Origin: Solen grandis
Taxonomy: Eukaryota > Mollusca > Bivalvia > Adapedonta > Solenidae
NCBI GenBank assembly: GCA_021229015.1
Contig: CM037789.1
Span: 40,708,926 to 40,772,925 of the forward strand
Length of the DNA stretch: 64,000 bases
Direction: 5' to 3'
Shown here: positions 36,764 to 45,870 of the stretch, one piece after another
Layout: each line of letters starts with the position of its first letter
Numbering within the stretch: the stretch's first letter is position 1
Notes under the pieces: generated by a model
The model's input: the letters and a program-made list of their open reading frames with translations, nothing else
What the model was told of the DNA's origin: nothing
Database searches by the model: none
Made by a program: the position numbers and the translations under genes

Positions 36764-37091
36764 CTATGATCCATAAAGGCGCATGTATTGCAGGTATTGC
36801 AAAGAACTTCATTGTGCTTCTTGTACCACAGTTCAATCATTTTCTGACCATGTCGTCGGCATTTTTCCGTTGGCATGACAACCCCACAGCTTGCGCCCGA
36901 CGGTTCCACCAGGGTTTGATCCTCCATATAATCGTTGTGTTGATCCAAACAGGAAGTACATAGGTACTTGTGACACTCCTGACAATATTTCACAGCCTCG
37001 CTGACCCGGTTCTTCTTACGACACACGGGGCAGGTGTAGTCAAATGTTTCTTCGGATACCTCAAATAGTCCGGAGACACCAGTTGTGTTAC
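36764..37091 (-). pseudogene. TRIM-like B-box exon, unit B, start codon lost
   Basis: Minus-strand exon between the acceptor TTTCTCAG (37092-37094 side) and the donor ATAG/GTAGGT at 36764/36763. It encodes the tandem B-box part (TCPVCRKKNRVSEAVKYCQE..., TEKCRRHGQKMIELW). Compared with unit C it has a 12-bp deletion that removes the ATG, a Cys-to-Tyr change at the third zinc ligand of the second B-box (LWYKKH instead of LWCKKH), and a 9-bp internal duplication giving CNTCNTC. It would splice in frame to the exon at 30594. Probably non-functional as a zinc-binding B-box protein. Confidence 0.8.
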
Positions 37092-37990
37092 CTGAGAAAC
37101 ATTGAGGGAAATAAATTTAGGTAATATTTCTCTTTGAACAAAGAGTTATCGGACGTGCAGTCCTATTTATTAATGTGACATATTGAGGGAAAAGGGTTAC
37201 GCACAATGCTTTGAAATATTTATAAAGTATCAGTTTCTTTGATAAAATCAAAGTTGTTTTATCTGAAAGGGGGTTATAGTGCACGTTTCAACTTTTATTT
37301 CATCATTAAGCTTATATTATAAATATACAGAACAAGAACTATCACTGTTAATGACATATGCTCACCCCCTCCCCCCTCCAAATAAAAAAAGAGTTGCTTT
37401 AACAAAGAACTGTTTTGTCAGTTTAGCAGATTTTAGCACATACTTGATGTACACTAGACTTGTGCGTTCCTTGGAAAACCGGTTAAACGTGTGTCCCCTT
37501 CCCAATAGCTCTATCAACAAAGGGAAGTACCTCAAAAATATTAATGTTAAGAGTTATTGGTCTTGTAATCAGCACTTTGTTGATCTTCTTGACTGCTTTA
37601 TACATTTTATGAAGTTATCGCGTACCCTCTACTTAAACAAATATATAAAAACTGCACTATTACGTACACCCTGCGATTTCCATATTTTATAGAAACCTAA
37701 TCTGCTAAGAATAACTTAACATTCGTTGATCAGCATTGTTTTGATGGGTATCTTTACATATCTTCTAACATAACATTATATATCATGTTAACTAGTATAA
37801 TTTATGATATTACAACCTTAAGCAGGTATTTTATCATATTAATTACACCCTAAGAATAGAAACATAGACGGTCAGTTACACAGTAAATTAATTCATTTTT
37901 GGTGCTATTTTTTAAGGCCAAGAACGTATTTCATGAAATATATGTTTGTAGTATTTCAATTGAATTTTGCTTTGAAAGAAAAAAAAAATA
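37092..37990. other. 5' flank of TRIM unit B, no gene
   Basis: Homologous to 55115-55965. Probable location of a non-coding first exon and promoter, but no TATA or initiator could be picked with confidence. Confidence 0.4.
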
Positions 37991-37999
37991 CTTCAGATC

Positions 38000-38719
38000 C
38001 ATAAAGTTTTTTTATTTACTTTTAATTTCTACTTTGTAAAATATTCACTCAGAATGTCCAAATTGTTTTTGAGATCACTGTCTGAATTACCAAAATAACT
38101 ATGTCATCCGCATACGTAAGAAAAATCAACTTGTGTGTATCTATACCCTTAGCACCATTTAAGGACAACTCATCTTCCAGATCATTAATGTACACAGAAA
38201 AGATAAATGATGATAGACCCTCGCCTTGTCGAACCCGAAGATTATTTTAAAAAATATCACCCAATTAATTTTGCATACGAACTCATGAATGAACATAATT
38301 ATATCTTGACTCAATAATATTATACAACTGTCCTCAAATACTCAATTTATACAATTTGTACCATATAAGTCCGCGAAGGTCATTGAAAATATAACAAAAA
38401 CACATAACAGTTGTTTATTTCGATTAACTGAATGATTTGTTATACCATGAAGTATGAAAATGTTATAAACTGTGGCCATTTTGGTCCCAAACCCCGCCTG
38501 TAACTAAACAAAAACACTATCAATGCTTTTTGCCCATGACGCTAATCTATCATTTATAATATTAAAGAAGTTTACCTATCACATTTAAGACAGAGATACC
38601 TCTAAAAAACGTACGTCATTTAAGGAATTGGTATAATAGAACCTTTTGCACACTTCTCAGGAAAATATCCGACTGGTAATATTTTGTTAAATTACTTAAG
38701 TAATCTATCCTCTCCATAA

Positions 38720-38757
<38 letters not shown>

Positions 38758-39725
38758 ACATCATGTCAGGACCAGCATTTTTTCCTAAGTTAAGTTTTGA
38801 CATTCCTGTTTTATTCTGAAAACATATATTGAAGTTCCTCTATTGATAATGTGTCATTGAAATACAAAAAATATACCATCTGGTCATCTGGATCATTGAT
38901 AGAATTAAAATCTGCTGTTTCTTTTAGTAATATTCAGTATTGTTAAGTATTATTATATCTGGATTTCAATTGCTTAGTAGTATTTTCCTTCTTTCGTTGA
39001 TAAATAAACTCTTACTCTGTTTTTATAGCCTGAACTAATATTTGACGATTATGACCCGATTTGTTTATCCTTCATTCGTTTAGTAGAGCATAATCACTCA
39101 TCCCCACATACTTTTTAAAAAAAAATGATCTATAACATCTCTTAACAAATTTATTTACACATTGGTTTTGACGGGCCCGTACAAATCATATTCTCAGAAA
39201 AAAGTGAAAAACTTGTATGTTCTACTACTGTCAAAACATCGTTAATGCTTTTATTTGTATCCCGAACGTTTGTTGCTAAACCTATCCCGAATTCTAATTA
39301 ATTTACGTATTCTACCAAGTTTCACTATTTATTGACTGTAAATATTCATCCTTCTTGTTCACCCATATTTATACTCTAACGTATAATTTTTGACAAGGGA
39401 TATATTCAATTCTAATATTAAATCTACCCTTCAGAGAAAATTCTATTAAACAATGATCAGATAGTATATTCGGACTTTGAACAATAAATGGATTAAAAGC
39501 AGATAAAAGAATTTCATTAACTATACAGTAATCTTTTACGCTTGAACCATTATTCCCTACAAATGTATCATCTCCAAAGTTCGTATTAGAACCAAAACGA
39601 CCATTCCCTATTCTAAATCCTGTTTGAATTAGGAAAACAATCAATAAACGTCCGCTTGCATTAACAGCAGCATCCTTTGCTTTACGTAATAATATATTAT
39701 CAAGGACATAATTACCGGCTGCATA
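38000..39725 (-). pseudogene. LINE remnant with RT and endonuclease pieces
   Basis: In minus-strand order: endonuclease motifs at 39725-39370 (GRLLIVFLIQTGFRIGNGRF, then SVKDYCIVN and SPNILSDHCLIEFSL), then a long decayed stretch, then RT motifs at about 38245-38085 (LRVRQGEGLSSFIFSVYIND and LTYADDIVIL with the catalytic YADD). A 36-base poly-A at 38719-38753 lies inside. Frameshifts and stops throughout. The same insertion is present at 55960-57600, so it predates the unit duplication. Confidence 0.8.
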
Positions 39726-39883
39726 CTAGTGGACTGCAGGTTTTATAGTACATGTATAATGTTTTATATCATTAAAGGGTTGGTATACTTGTTTGTCAAA
39801 CGTCTTATATCTAATTAAACATTCATGCAAAAGTTTTGCTAATTTCCAGTTAACAATATATGCTTTTTTGGGGGGGGGGGGGG

Positions 39884-40169
39884 ATAACGTTCCACCGACA
39901 GTATTTCAGTCATTTGGAGACGATGTCTATTTGAGACAGATATAGTGCTGCCACACTGCAGAATCACGCCGTACATATGGCATGATACCACACCCAGTCA
40001 CATTATCCTGACACCGGGCTAACTGAAACTACCTTTATATGCTGAACGCCAAGCAAGGGAGCTATACCAGTACCATATTTTACGACTTTGATATTTCGCG
40101 GCCGGGGATCGAACCCACGACCTCAAGCTCCCGAGGCGGACGCTTTTACCACTCGACCAGCGGGAACGG
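39884..40169 (-). repeat. tRNA-derived SINE, family 1
   Basis: Minus strand: the head contains GGTCGAGTGGTAAAAGCG and a B box GGGTTCGATCCC, then the body and a complete tail TGACTGAAATACTGTCGGTGG. Flanked by a poly-G/T run. The duplicate lies at 57716-58028. Confidence 0.85.
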
Positions 40170-40412
40170 TAAGTAATCATTTATACATTTACCTCAAAAT
40201 GTCGTTAAGGTACGTGTTAGAAAATGATGTTGGCACAAATCAGACTTGTCTTAAACGTTTTAAAGATTTTAAAATAGTTTGTATAAAATTCTATTAAACT
40301 CATATTTGATAGCTTTATATCATTTCAAAAATATGTTTATCCTCTTTCCCTAGTTTAAGTTTTGTAAATTGACTCGTTCGCTGAAGGCATGATCTTGTTA
40401 TGATATGATATT

Positions 40413-40885
40413 ATTTTTTTTTCTCACTTGAATAAATATGACATATGAATTTATATGACAACGGTTTAGTTGATATTGCTAGATAATATAAATACTTGGC
40501 CTATATATTTTGACAGTTTGGGTTATTTTCTATGTACCAAGAAACATATTCCTAAACAAGCCAAGTTTGATTTAAAAAAAAACAATCTTTGTCTAGCTAT
40601 TGGCATACAAAAATCAAACCAATACCAGAGTATAGATACGAAATTCAGTTGGTTTATGCATTGTTGCTATGTATTGTTTATATAATACCCTTTGATCACA
40701 AACCTCTCAAACACAGTCTTGTATTCTTTATTAGCGATGTATCCCATGTGTGATATATATGCTTGAATTTCATATCCAACTAGTGCAGTTAATACCTCGA
40801 ATTGTAGGTAGACTGCTGTCATAGCGAGGTAAAATTTATAGAGTATGTAATTCAACATATTTTTTTTTCAGCCAAACATCCGATT
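40413..40885. other. no gene; dispersed repeat at 40730-40860
   Basis: The part at 40730-40860 (TGCTTGAATTTCATATCCAA, TGTCATAGCGAGGTAAAATT) is a diverged relative of 24195-24310. The Polinton inserted about 25 bp beyond it. Confidence 0.45.
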
Positions 40886-40891
40886 GTTTTA
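40886..40891. repeat. target-site duplication, left
   Basis: GTTTTA directly before the AGTAGTA terminus. An identical 6-mer follows the right terminus at 48346-48351. Six bases is the length made by Polinton/Maverick integrases. Confidence 0.9.
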
Positions 40892-40989
40892 AGTAGTATA
40901 GGGGCCTCTTTAGGTGTAAACAAACTTGACCTACTTTCTAGGTAGGCGGCCAGTTTTTTTTTGTGCTCTGTTTTTTTAATATATTTATT

Positions 40990-41180
40990 TAGGTGCGGCC
41001 TTTTGTTTTTAATAACTATTTGCATATAAGCGTTTAAGGGTGTGCGCATGTGCGGCGGCCTTTTTTTTTAATAACTCATTTTTTAAGGGTTGTGCGCATG
41101 TGCAGCGGCCATATTGAATTTTTAGGGTATCTAATTTGCATATAAGAGTTTAAGGATAGTGCGCATGTGCGGCGACCATA
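40990..41180. repeat. subterminal tandem block with TGTGCGCATGTGC boxes
   Basis: Three copies of a 50-68-bp unit. Each has a TTTAAGG-type segment, an NRF1-like GTGCGCATGTGC and a GCGGCC or GCGACC box; the boxes are at 41041, 41091 and about 41159. The right arm has the unit once (48216-48239, GGCCGCCGCACATGCGCAC). The CGGCGGCCAT/ATGGCCGCC parts look like YY1 sites. Host-factor binding is inference. Confidence 0.7.
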
Positions 41181-41592
41181 TTAGTGGTCATTTGCTTGGT
41201 TATAGTATACAGAGGTGACTTGTATACTCGATCTGAGATCTACTCGCGGAAATTGAGGGTCACTTCCATTCGATCTCAGACCTTGGTATTCTTTTAATAG
41301 TAATAATTAATTTACTAAGCAACAACAAATAATAATAACAATAATATTAATTTTAAAAATCACATCAATAATAATAATAATAATTAAATATATAGAACAT
41401 TCATAAAAAATAGGATGATAATATATATCAACTAGGTCTAAATACTAATGCTCACCTTTTACGATGCTGACTCTTCAACGTCCTACCTTCGAATGAATCG
41501 AGTGCAACTATTGCTTCAGTTCAACTGTTTAAATACGCAGATCTGGTGCTTTAAAAGGGGGGTTATTTTTAGGATGGAACAAAAGCGATATT

Positions 41593-41850
41593 GATTTAGG
41601 GACGGAAATGCGAACAATGGGGTATTCAACTGTCAAAAGTTAATCCCTTTAAAGTCGCCACTCTGTCTGGCGTGTGTTGATTTAGGGACGGAAATGCGAA
41701 CAATAGCCCTTTCAAGTGTCAAATGTTAATCCCTTTAAAGTCACCACTTTGTCTGGCGTATATTGATACAGGAATGGAAAGACGAACAATAGCTTTTTTG
41801 TTAGACACTATTGGTACGTAAATTGTAGTTAGCGGATTGAAAATTCAACC
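41593..41850. repeat. 86-bp tandem repeat, three units, in left arm
   Basis: GATTTAGGGACGGAAATGCG starts at 41593 and 41679 and a diverged copy (GATACAGGAATGGAAAG) at 41765, an exact 86-bp step. Each unit continues with AATCCCTTTAAAGTC and TGTCTGGCGT. Three mirrored units are in the right arm at about 47520-47725. Confidence 0.85.
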
Positions 41851-43265
41851 AATCAGAATCCTCCCTTTTCACCCAATCAGGAACGAGTCCTCGACCAATC
41901 GAATCTCAGCATTTTGTGACCAATCAGAATCGCGTATCCAGAACGAGGCTCAGGTCTGATTCACATCTTAAGTTTTCAGAAATTATGGGTAGCATAAAAT
42001 ATATTATAATACATAAAGTGAACATTTTTCATTACAGCTTTTTAATAAAAACGCATTTAAATTTCAGATTTTTCCCAGCCTAACATCTTTCTTGTACATA
42101 TAATCAATTGACATAATAGAATTTAATGAAAATAATTAAGTTAATTATAATAATAGGAATCTACTGAAAATACTATCACATTAGCGTCTGATCACTTTGA
42201 TGAAAAATCGACTTACCAAATTGTTAACTTTCAAATTAAATCTTTCAGTCACCATTCCAATTTATATTATGTTGCTTTTTAGTATATTTTCTGCATGAAA
42301 GCATTGATGAAAAATCAACTTACCAAATTGGTAAACCTTCCAGTCACAATTCCAATATATATATGTTGCTTCTTAGTATCTTTTCTGCGCTAGAGTGGAC
42401 ATGAATGGTCAAGTTTATACATGACTTCGACTCCTTGTAAGGGCCCAGTACCATTTATACGTCAATATTGGTTGACTTGAGATCGGATTAAGATAGCCCT
42501 ACAAAGGGAGCTGACCAATGTTTACGTTAATCCTTAGCTTTACCTAGATAACGGATTAAATATCTCCCAGTTGCACGACTTTTAGAGGGAGTTAGAATAA
42601 GGGTTATAAAGCGATGTAGGTATCTATATATTCTGTTAAACTACGAATATTTGTTAGTGTAATACTTCAAAATAATCGGAATTCTTTAAACTTTAAAACC
42701 GTAATGTTCATATTTTCTATATTGGTTGAAACAACAACAAAATAATAAAAGAGCTTAAATCAGTTTTTCCTGTCTAGTGCAACCGTTTACGATATTGATT
42801 TTCACAATTTTTAATAATTGTATTTATCAAAATATTAAAAAAAATTTTCAACCGTTACTGAGTTATGACGTAACAGCGATTTTTAAACCCAATTTTCAAC
42901 TTTCTCAAAAGATCGTGTTTCATATACCGTTGGAAAGGTATACCTTTATAGGGTTATCTTTATTCGTTCGCGAGATATAAGCGTTTGAAAAATGTCACGT
43001 GACCGAAAAATGGCGTCAAATATTCTCCACAAAATATATTTAAGGCTATATCTCAGTCATTTCATGACCGATTTGCGTGATCTTGGTATAGATAGAAAGG
43101 TCTCACTTCAAGCTATGTTTTGAATTCAATAAACCGGAAGTGTATTGGTGGTATAACCGGAAATGACGTCATCACATATAAAATCTCTCTTCATAGACAA
43201 CCGTCTGACTCGTTATTGGTCGTTCTCTCTCTCTCTTATACATACTAGATTCGGTGGATATGAAA

Positions 43266-43540
43266 CACCCCCTCCTCCTCTTCCTCCCTCCTCCTCCTCT
43301 TCCTCCCTCCTCCTCCTCTCACTCCCTCCCTCCTCCTCATCCCTCCTCCTCCTCCTCCCTCCTCTCCCTCCCTCCTCCTCTCCCTCCTCCTCATCTCCCT
43401 CCTCCTCTTCCTCCTCCTCCTCCTCCTCTCCCTCCTCCTCCTCATCTCCCTCCACCTCCCTCCTCCTCCTCCTCTCCCTCCTCCACCTCCCTCCTCCTCC
43501 CTCCTCTCCCTCCTTTCCCTCTTCCTCCCTCCTTCCCTCG
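43266..43540. repeat. (CCTCCT)n polypyrimidine tract, left arm
   Basis: Almost pure CCT/CCCT over ~270 bp. The corresponding GGA tract in the right arm (45889-45990) is ~100 bp. The G-rich strand could form quadruplexes or triplex DNA. Pro/Ser-rich, Leu-rich and Glu/Arg-rich open frames across it are artefacts. Confidence 0.9.
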
Positions 43541-43547
43541 AAATATT

Positions 43548-43565
43548 GTAAGAATAAGCGAGTAT
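43548..43565 (+). promoter_or_regulatory. candidate core promoter motif, copy 1
   Basis: GTAAGAATAAGCGAGTAT, 37 bp before the ATPase ATG. It differs in one base from the sequence 40 bp before the 112-aa gene. It overlaps the inner boundary of the left repeat. Function inferred from position and conservation only. Confidence 0.5.
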
Positions 43566-43584
43566 GTAAATCTACATTGACAGA

Positions 43585-44775
43585 ATGTACAATTGTACTA
43601 TATGTGATAAAGTCTTTTCTAGAAAAGACAATATGCTTAGGCATCACAATAGAGTTCACGATAGTCGTGAAAATGAACGATTGGAAAGGGGTGAAAATGA
43701 CGCGATACAAACTGTTCATAATCAGAAAATGACATTTAAACACCCGTTTACTATGGTCATATCGGGACCCAGTTCTAGCGGTAAAAGCGAGTGGACCAGA
43801 AGACTTTTTCTGTCATATTTGATTGAACCATGGCCAGAAAGGATTATATTTTGTTTTGGACAATGGCAATCTATGTACAAAGAACTCGAAAAAAGTTTTC
43901 CATTCATCGAGTTTGTTCACGGTATACCGGACCATATCGACAATCCAAGATATTTGGACATAAACAAAAGAAACCTTATAGTCTTTGATGACCTGATGAC
44001 AGAAGCGAAATGCGACCAAAGAATTGCTGATATCTTTACGCGCGGTAGCCATCACCGAAATTTGTCGGTCATTTTTTTGACCCAAAACTTATTTCCTCAA
44101 GGTAAAGCATGCCGAGATATCGCCCTTAACACGCAGTATTTGGTCCTATTTAATAATCCGATAGACAGACAACAAGTGACGACCTTGGCTAGAAGAATTT
44201 ATCCATCAAACAGTAACCTACTTATAAAGAAATTTGAACAAGCGACTTCTAAACCATACGGTTACTTGGTCATAGATCTGAAAGCGAACACGCCGGAACA
44301 GGACCGTTTGCGTACCGACATATTCAAGAAAAATGATCCTAAAAGAACATATTTGTTGCCATCAGATATAAAATCTGAACGTGACAGTGACTCTGAACTT
44401 GGCAGTGACAGTGATTCTGGTTCTATATATAACGAAGATGATGACCTAAATGGTAAAAAAAGGATCGCCACTTTCAACGGACCACCCGGTAAAAGATTTC
44501 GCGAAGACCTTCAAGAGCAGCAATCGCTTAAACGCATATGGGACAGGCGCTTTAAGGAACCTTTAAGGAAGTCTAATCAAGAACGGTTCGAAAAAGAGGT
44601 GAACGAATACTTGGAGAAAGGATACTCGCAAAACGAGGCCGTATCTCGTGTTGCTAATGACTCATTGCTCCAGCTTCGTAAAGAATTGAGAAGAGACTAC
44701 GGAAATTTTTTGATAGACTTTTATGGGTTACAACAAGATGTTACGCAACAACAAATAATACAATCAGCGTATTAA
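43585..44775 (+). CDS. C2H2-finger/A32-type DNA-packaging ATPase of the Polinton
   Basis: 396 aa, starting at the first ATG after the repeat boundary. Residues 4-25 form a C2H2 finger (C4, C7, H20, H25; CTICDKVFSRKDNMLRHHNR). Residues ~55-250 are a FtsK/HerA-superfamily ATPase: Walker A GPSSSGKS at 61-68, Walker B LIVFDD at 131-136 and a polar FLTQN strand near 164-168. The family pumps genomes into capsids of adenovirus-like and nucleocytoplasmic viruses and is a hallmark of Polintons. A Ser/Asp/Glu-rich stretch (about 265-290) and a basic, helical C-terminal ~100 residues are extra. The finger fusion could confer recognition of the element's own DNA. ORF intact, no frameshift. Confidence 0.9.
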   Translation: MYNCTICDKVFSRKDNMLRHHNRVHDSRENERLERGENDAIQTVHNQKMTFKHPFTMVISGPSSSGKSEWTRRLFLSYLIEPWPERIIFCFGQWQSMYKELEKSFPFIEFVHGIPDHIDNPRYLDINKRNLIVFDDLMTEAKCDQRIADIFTRGSHHRNLSVIFLTQNLFPQGKACRDIALNTQYLVLFNNPIDRQQVTTLARRIYPSNSNLLIKKFEQATSKPYGYLVIDLKANTPEQDRLRTDIFKKNDPKRTYLLPSDIKSERDSDSELGSDSDSGSIYNEDDDLNGKKRIATFNGPPGKRFREDLQEQQSLKRIWDRRFKEPLRKSNQERFEKEVNEYLEKGYSQNEAVSRVANDSLLQLRKELRRDYGNFLIDFYGLQQDVTQQQIIQSAY

Positions 44776-44793
44776 CTTAGATGGGAACACAAC

Positions 44794-44940
44794 ATGAATT
44801 TCCCCGATTCAATACGGCAAGCAGTAAAACTAAGAAAAGATCTTTTTACAGAAATATGGCCTAATCACGTGACAAATGAAAGTGATGATGAAAGTGAAGA
44901 AGAGCAAAAGTACAGCGAAAGTAATCAGGAGAATGCGTAA
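44794..44940 (+). CDS. 48-aa acidic protein of the Polinton, unknown
   Basis: A short ORF 18 bp after the ATPase stop. The N-terminal half is amphipathic (FPDSIRQAVKLRKDLFTEIW) and the C-terminal half is strongly acidic and Ser/Asn-rich (ESDDESEEEQ). Its stop codon lies inside the second candidate promoter motif. The tight packing between intact genes supports reality; no family is recognised. It could be translated from the ATPase transcript by reinitiation, or be a remnant of a larger gene. Confidence 0.5.
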   Translation: MNFPDSIRQAVKLRKDLFTEIWPNHVTNESDDESEEEQKYSESNQENA

Positions 44941-44954
44941 GAATAAGCGAATAT
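44937..44954 (+). promoter_or_regulatory. candidate core promoter motif, copy 2
   Basis: GTAAGAATAAGCGAATAT, 17 of 18 bases identical to 43548-43565 and 40 bp before the ATG at 44977. An AATAAA follows at 44968-44973, which may serve as poly(A) signal for the upstream unit. Confidence 0.5.
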
Positions 44955-44976
44955 CTGTTTGAAACTAAATAAAATC

Positions 44977-45315
44977 ATGGGCTCGATAGAAGTATATGAT
45001 GCGCAACAACAAAAATGGGTTCCTCATAACCCTGACCCCGAGGTGTTGTATCAGCATTTAAAAGATTTGAGGGACGGGTACGTTCAACCCGACCACCTTG
45101 GACGATATTTTATAGGGAGCGGTAGATTTAATAGACAAATAGCCGAAATGAACAAACAAAAAGAAAATCCCATTGTAAATCTAGTGACACCCGTGGCACA
45201 AGCCATTGAAATAGCAAAGTCCGAACTAGAACGAGCACGCGATTCTCCTAAAAAGAAAAAACCGTATGAAAGACCAAAGAATTATCTGAAGGATTGGAGA
45301 AAAACCAAATACTAA
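44977..45315 (+). CDS. 112-aa basic-tailed protein of the Polinton, unknown
   Basis: Start chosen at the first ATG (44977); the open frame extends a few codons upstream without ATG. It begins with a short hydrophilic part (YDAQQQKWVPHNPD). A central Gly-rich motif (GRYFIGSGRFNRQIAEMN) follows, then an amphipathic helix (PVAQAIEIAKSELERA) and a Lys/Arg-rich tail (SPKKKKPYERPKNY...). The basic tail suggests nucleic-acid binding. It is followed after 5 bp by the protease, so both probably share a transcript. The position beside ATPase and protease fits a small virion-associated protein, but I do not recognise the family. Confidence 0.65.
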   Translation: MGSIEVYDAQQQKWVPHNPDPEVLYQHLKDLRDGYVQPDHLGRYFIGSGRFNRQIAEMNKQKENPIVNLVTPVAQAIEIAKSELERARDSPKKKKPYERPKNYLKDWRKTKY

Positions 45316-45320
45316 AAACG

Positions 45321-45743
45321 ATGAACAATATCGAGCTCGAACAATTACTGAAAGGATATCCAGTGAGTGTGCATTTTGCCGATGAAGTTGAAATAAAAAG
45401 AGGAAATTTTGTTATTTCAAATACGATTAAAACAGGAGAACGTGGACAACATTGGGTGGTTTTCTATTTCCCGCGAAGGGGACCGGACGAATTCTTCGAC
45501 TCTTTAGGACGTAATCCAGAATTTTACCACGTGGACTTTGAAAAACGTTTAAAAATGCCCTATTTTATGAACTGTAGTCAAATACAAGACAGTGACTCAG
45601 ATGTGTGTGGGCTATATTGCGTGTATTATGTGCTTAATAGATTTGCCAAAAGATCAATGAAAGATATTGTAAAGCCTTTTGACGTGAATAATAAGCCATA
45701 TAATGACAAACTTGTCGCTAAATTGCTTGAAACTATATTGTAA
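45321..45743 (+). CDS. adenovirus-type cysteine protease (adenain-like) of the Polinton
   Basis: 140 aa from the ATG at 45321. Catalytic residues in family order: His44 (GQHWVVFYF), Asp60 (FFDSLGRNP), Gln87 or Gln89 (NCSQIQDSD) and Cys96 (SDVCGLYCVYY). This is the C5/Ulp1-like fold used by adenoviruses and Polintons to mature capsid proteins. Length is somewhat short for the family (about 200 aa in adenoviruses), but all active-site positions are present. The start lies 5 bp after the preceding stop. The AATAAA at 45774-45779, about 30 bp after the stop, is a likely poly(A) signal. Confidence 0.88.
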   Translation: MNNIELEQLLKGYPVSVHFADEVEIKRGNFVISNTIKTGERGQHWVVFYFPRRGPDEFFDSLGRNPEFYHVDFEKRLKMPYFMNCSQIQDSDSDVCGLYCVYYVLNRFAKRSMKDIVKPFDVNNKPYNDKLVAKLLETIL

Positions 45744-45773
45744 ATGTGTTTGTATGTCGAATATTAATATGAA

Positions 45774-45779
45774 AATAAA
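45774..45779 (+). terminator. poly(A) signal of the Polinton gene cluster
   Basis: AATAAA 30 bp after the protease stop, followed by T-rich sequence and the right repeat arm. Confidence 0.55.
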
Positions 45780-45815
45780 ATTGACAAAAGTATTACCTGT
45801 TTTTCTTATCTTTAT

Positions 45816-45856
<41 letters not shown>

Positions 45857-45870
45857 GATATAATGTCACA

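Larger units (their letters stand above)
36735..40412. repeat. older segmental duplication block, copy B
   Basis: Collinear with 54755-58248: B-box exon, upstream flank, LINE remnant, SINE family 1 and the phrase GAAGGCATGATCTTGTTATG. It is clearly more diverged (many substitutions and indels) than the 9-kb pair, so this duplication is older. The partner is cut by the second N gap. Confidence 0.9.
40892..43556 (+). repeat. left terminal inverted repeat of the Polinton
   Basis: Pairs with 45871-48345. Landmarks outward to inward: the AGTAGTA terminus; a GCGGCC/NRF1-like tandem block (40990-41180); a GATCTGAGATC segment; an AT-rich stretch; three 86-bp tandem units (41593-41850); a long collinear unique stretch; one TGACGTCA (43164-43171); a CT microsatellite; and a ~270-bp (CCTCCT)n polypyrimidine tract. 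It is longer than the right arm mainly because the pyrimidine tract and the NRF1-like block are expanded here. It lacks ~30-40-bp segments that the right arm has near 46310-46345 and 46440-46475. Confidence 0.9.

Noticed and set aside
41220..41290. Quasi-palindrome GATCTGAGATC...GATCTCAGACC as a separate small inverted element
   Set aside because: It is a conserved segment of both Polinton arms, not an independent insertion.
43163..43743. Long open frames on both strands (Ser/Pro/Leu-rich plus, Glu/Arg-rich minus) beside the Polinton genes
   Set aside because: They are translations of the (CCTCCT)n tract and of repeat-arm sequence. The right arm gives the same artefacts at 45654-46094.
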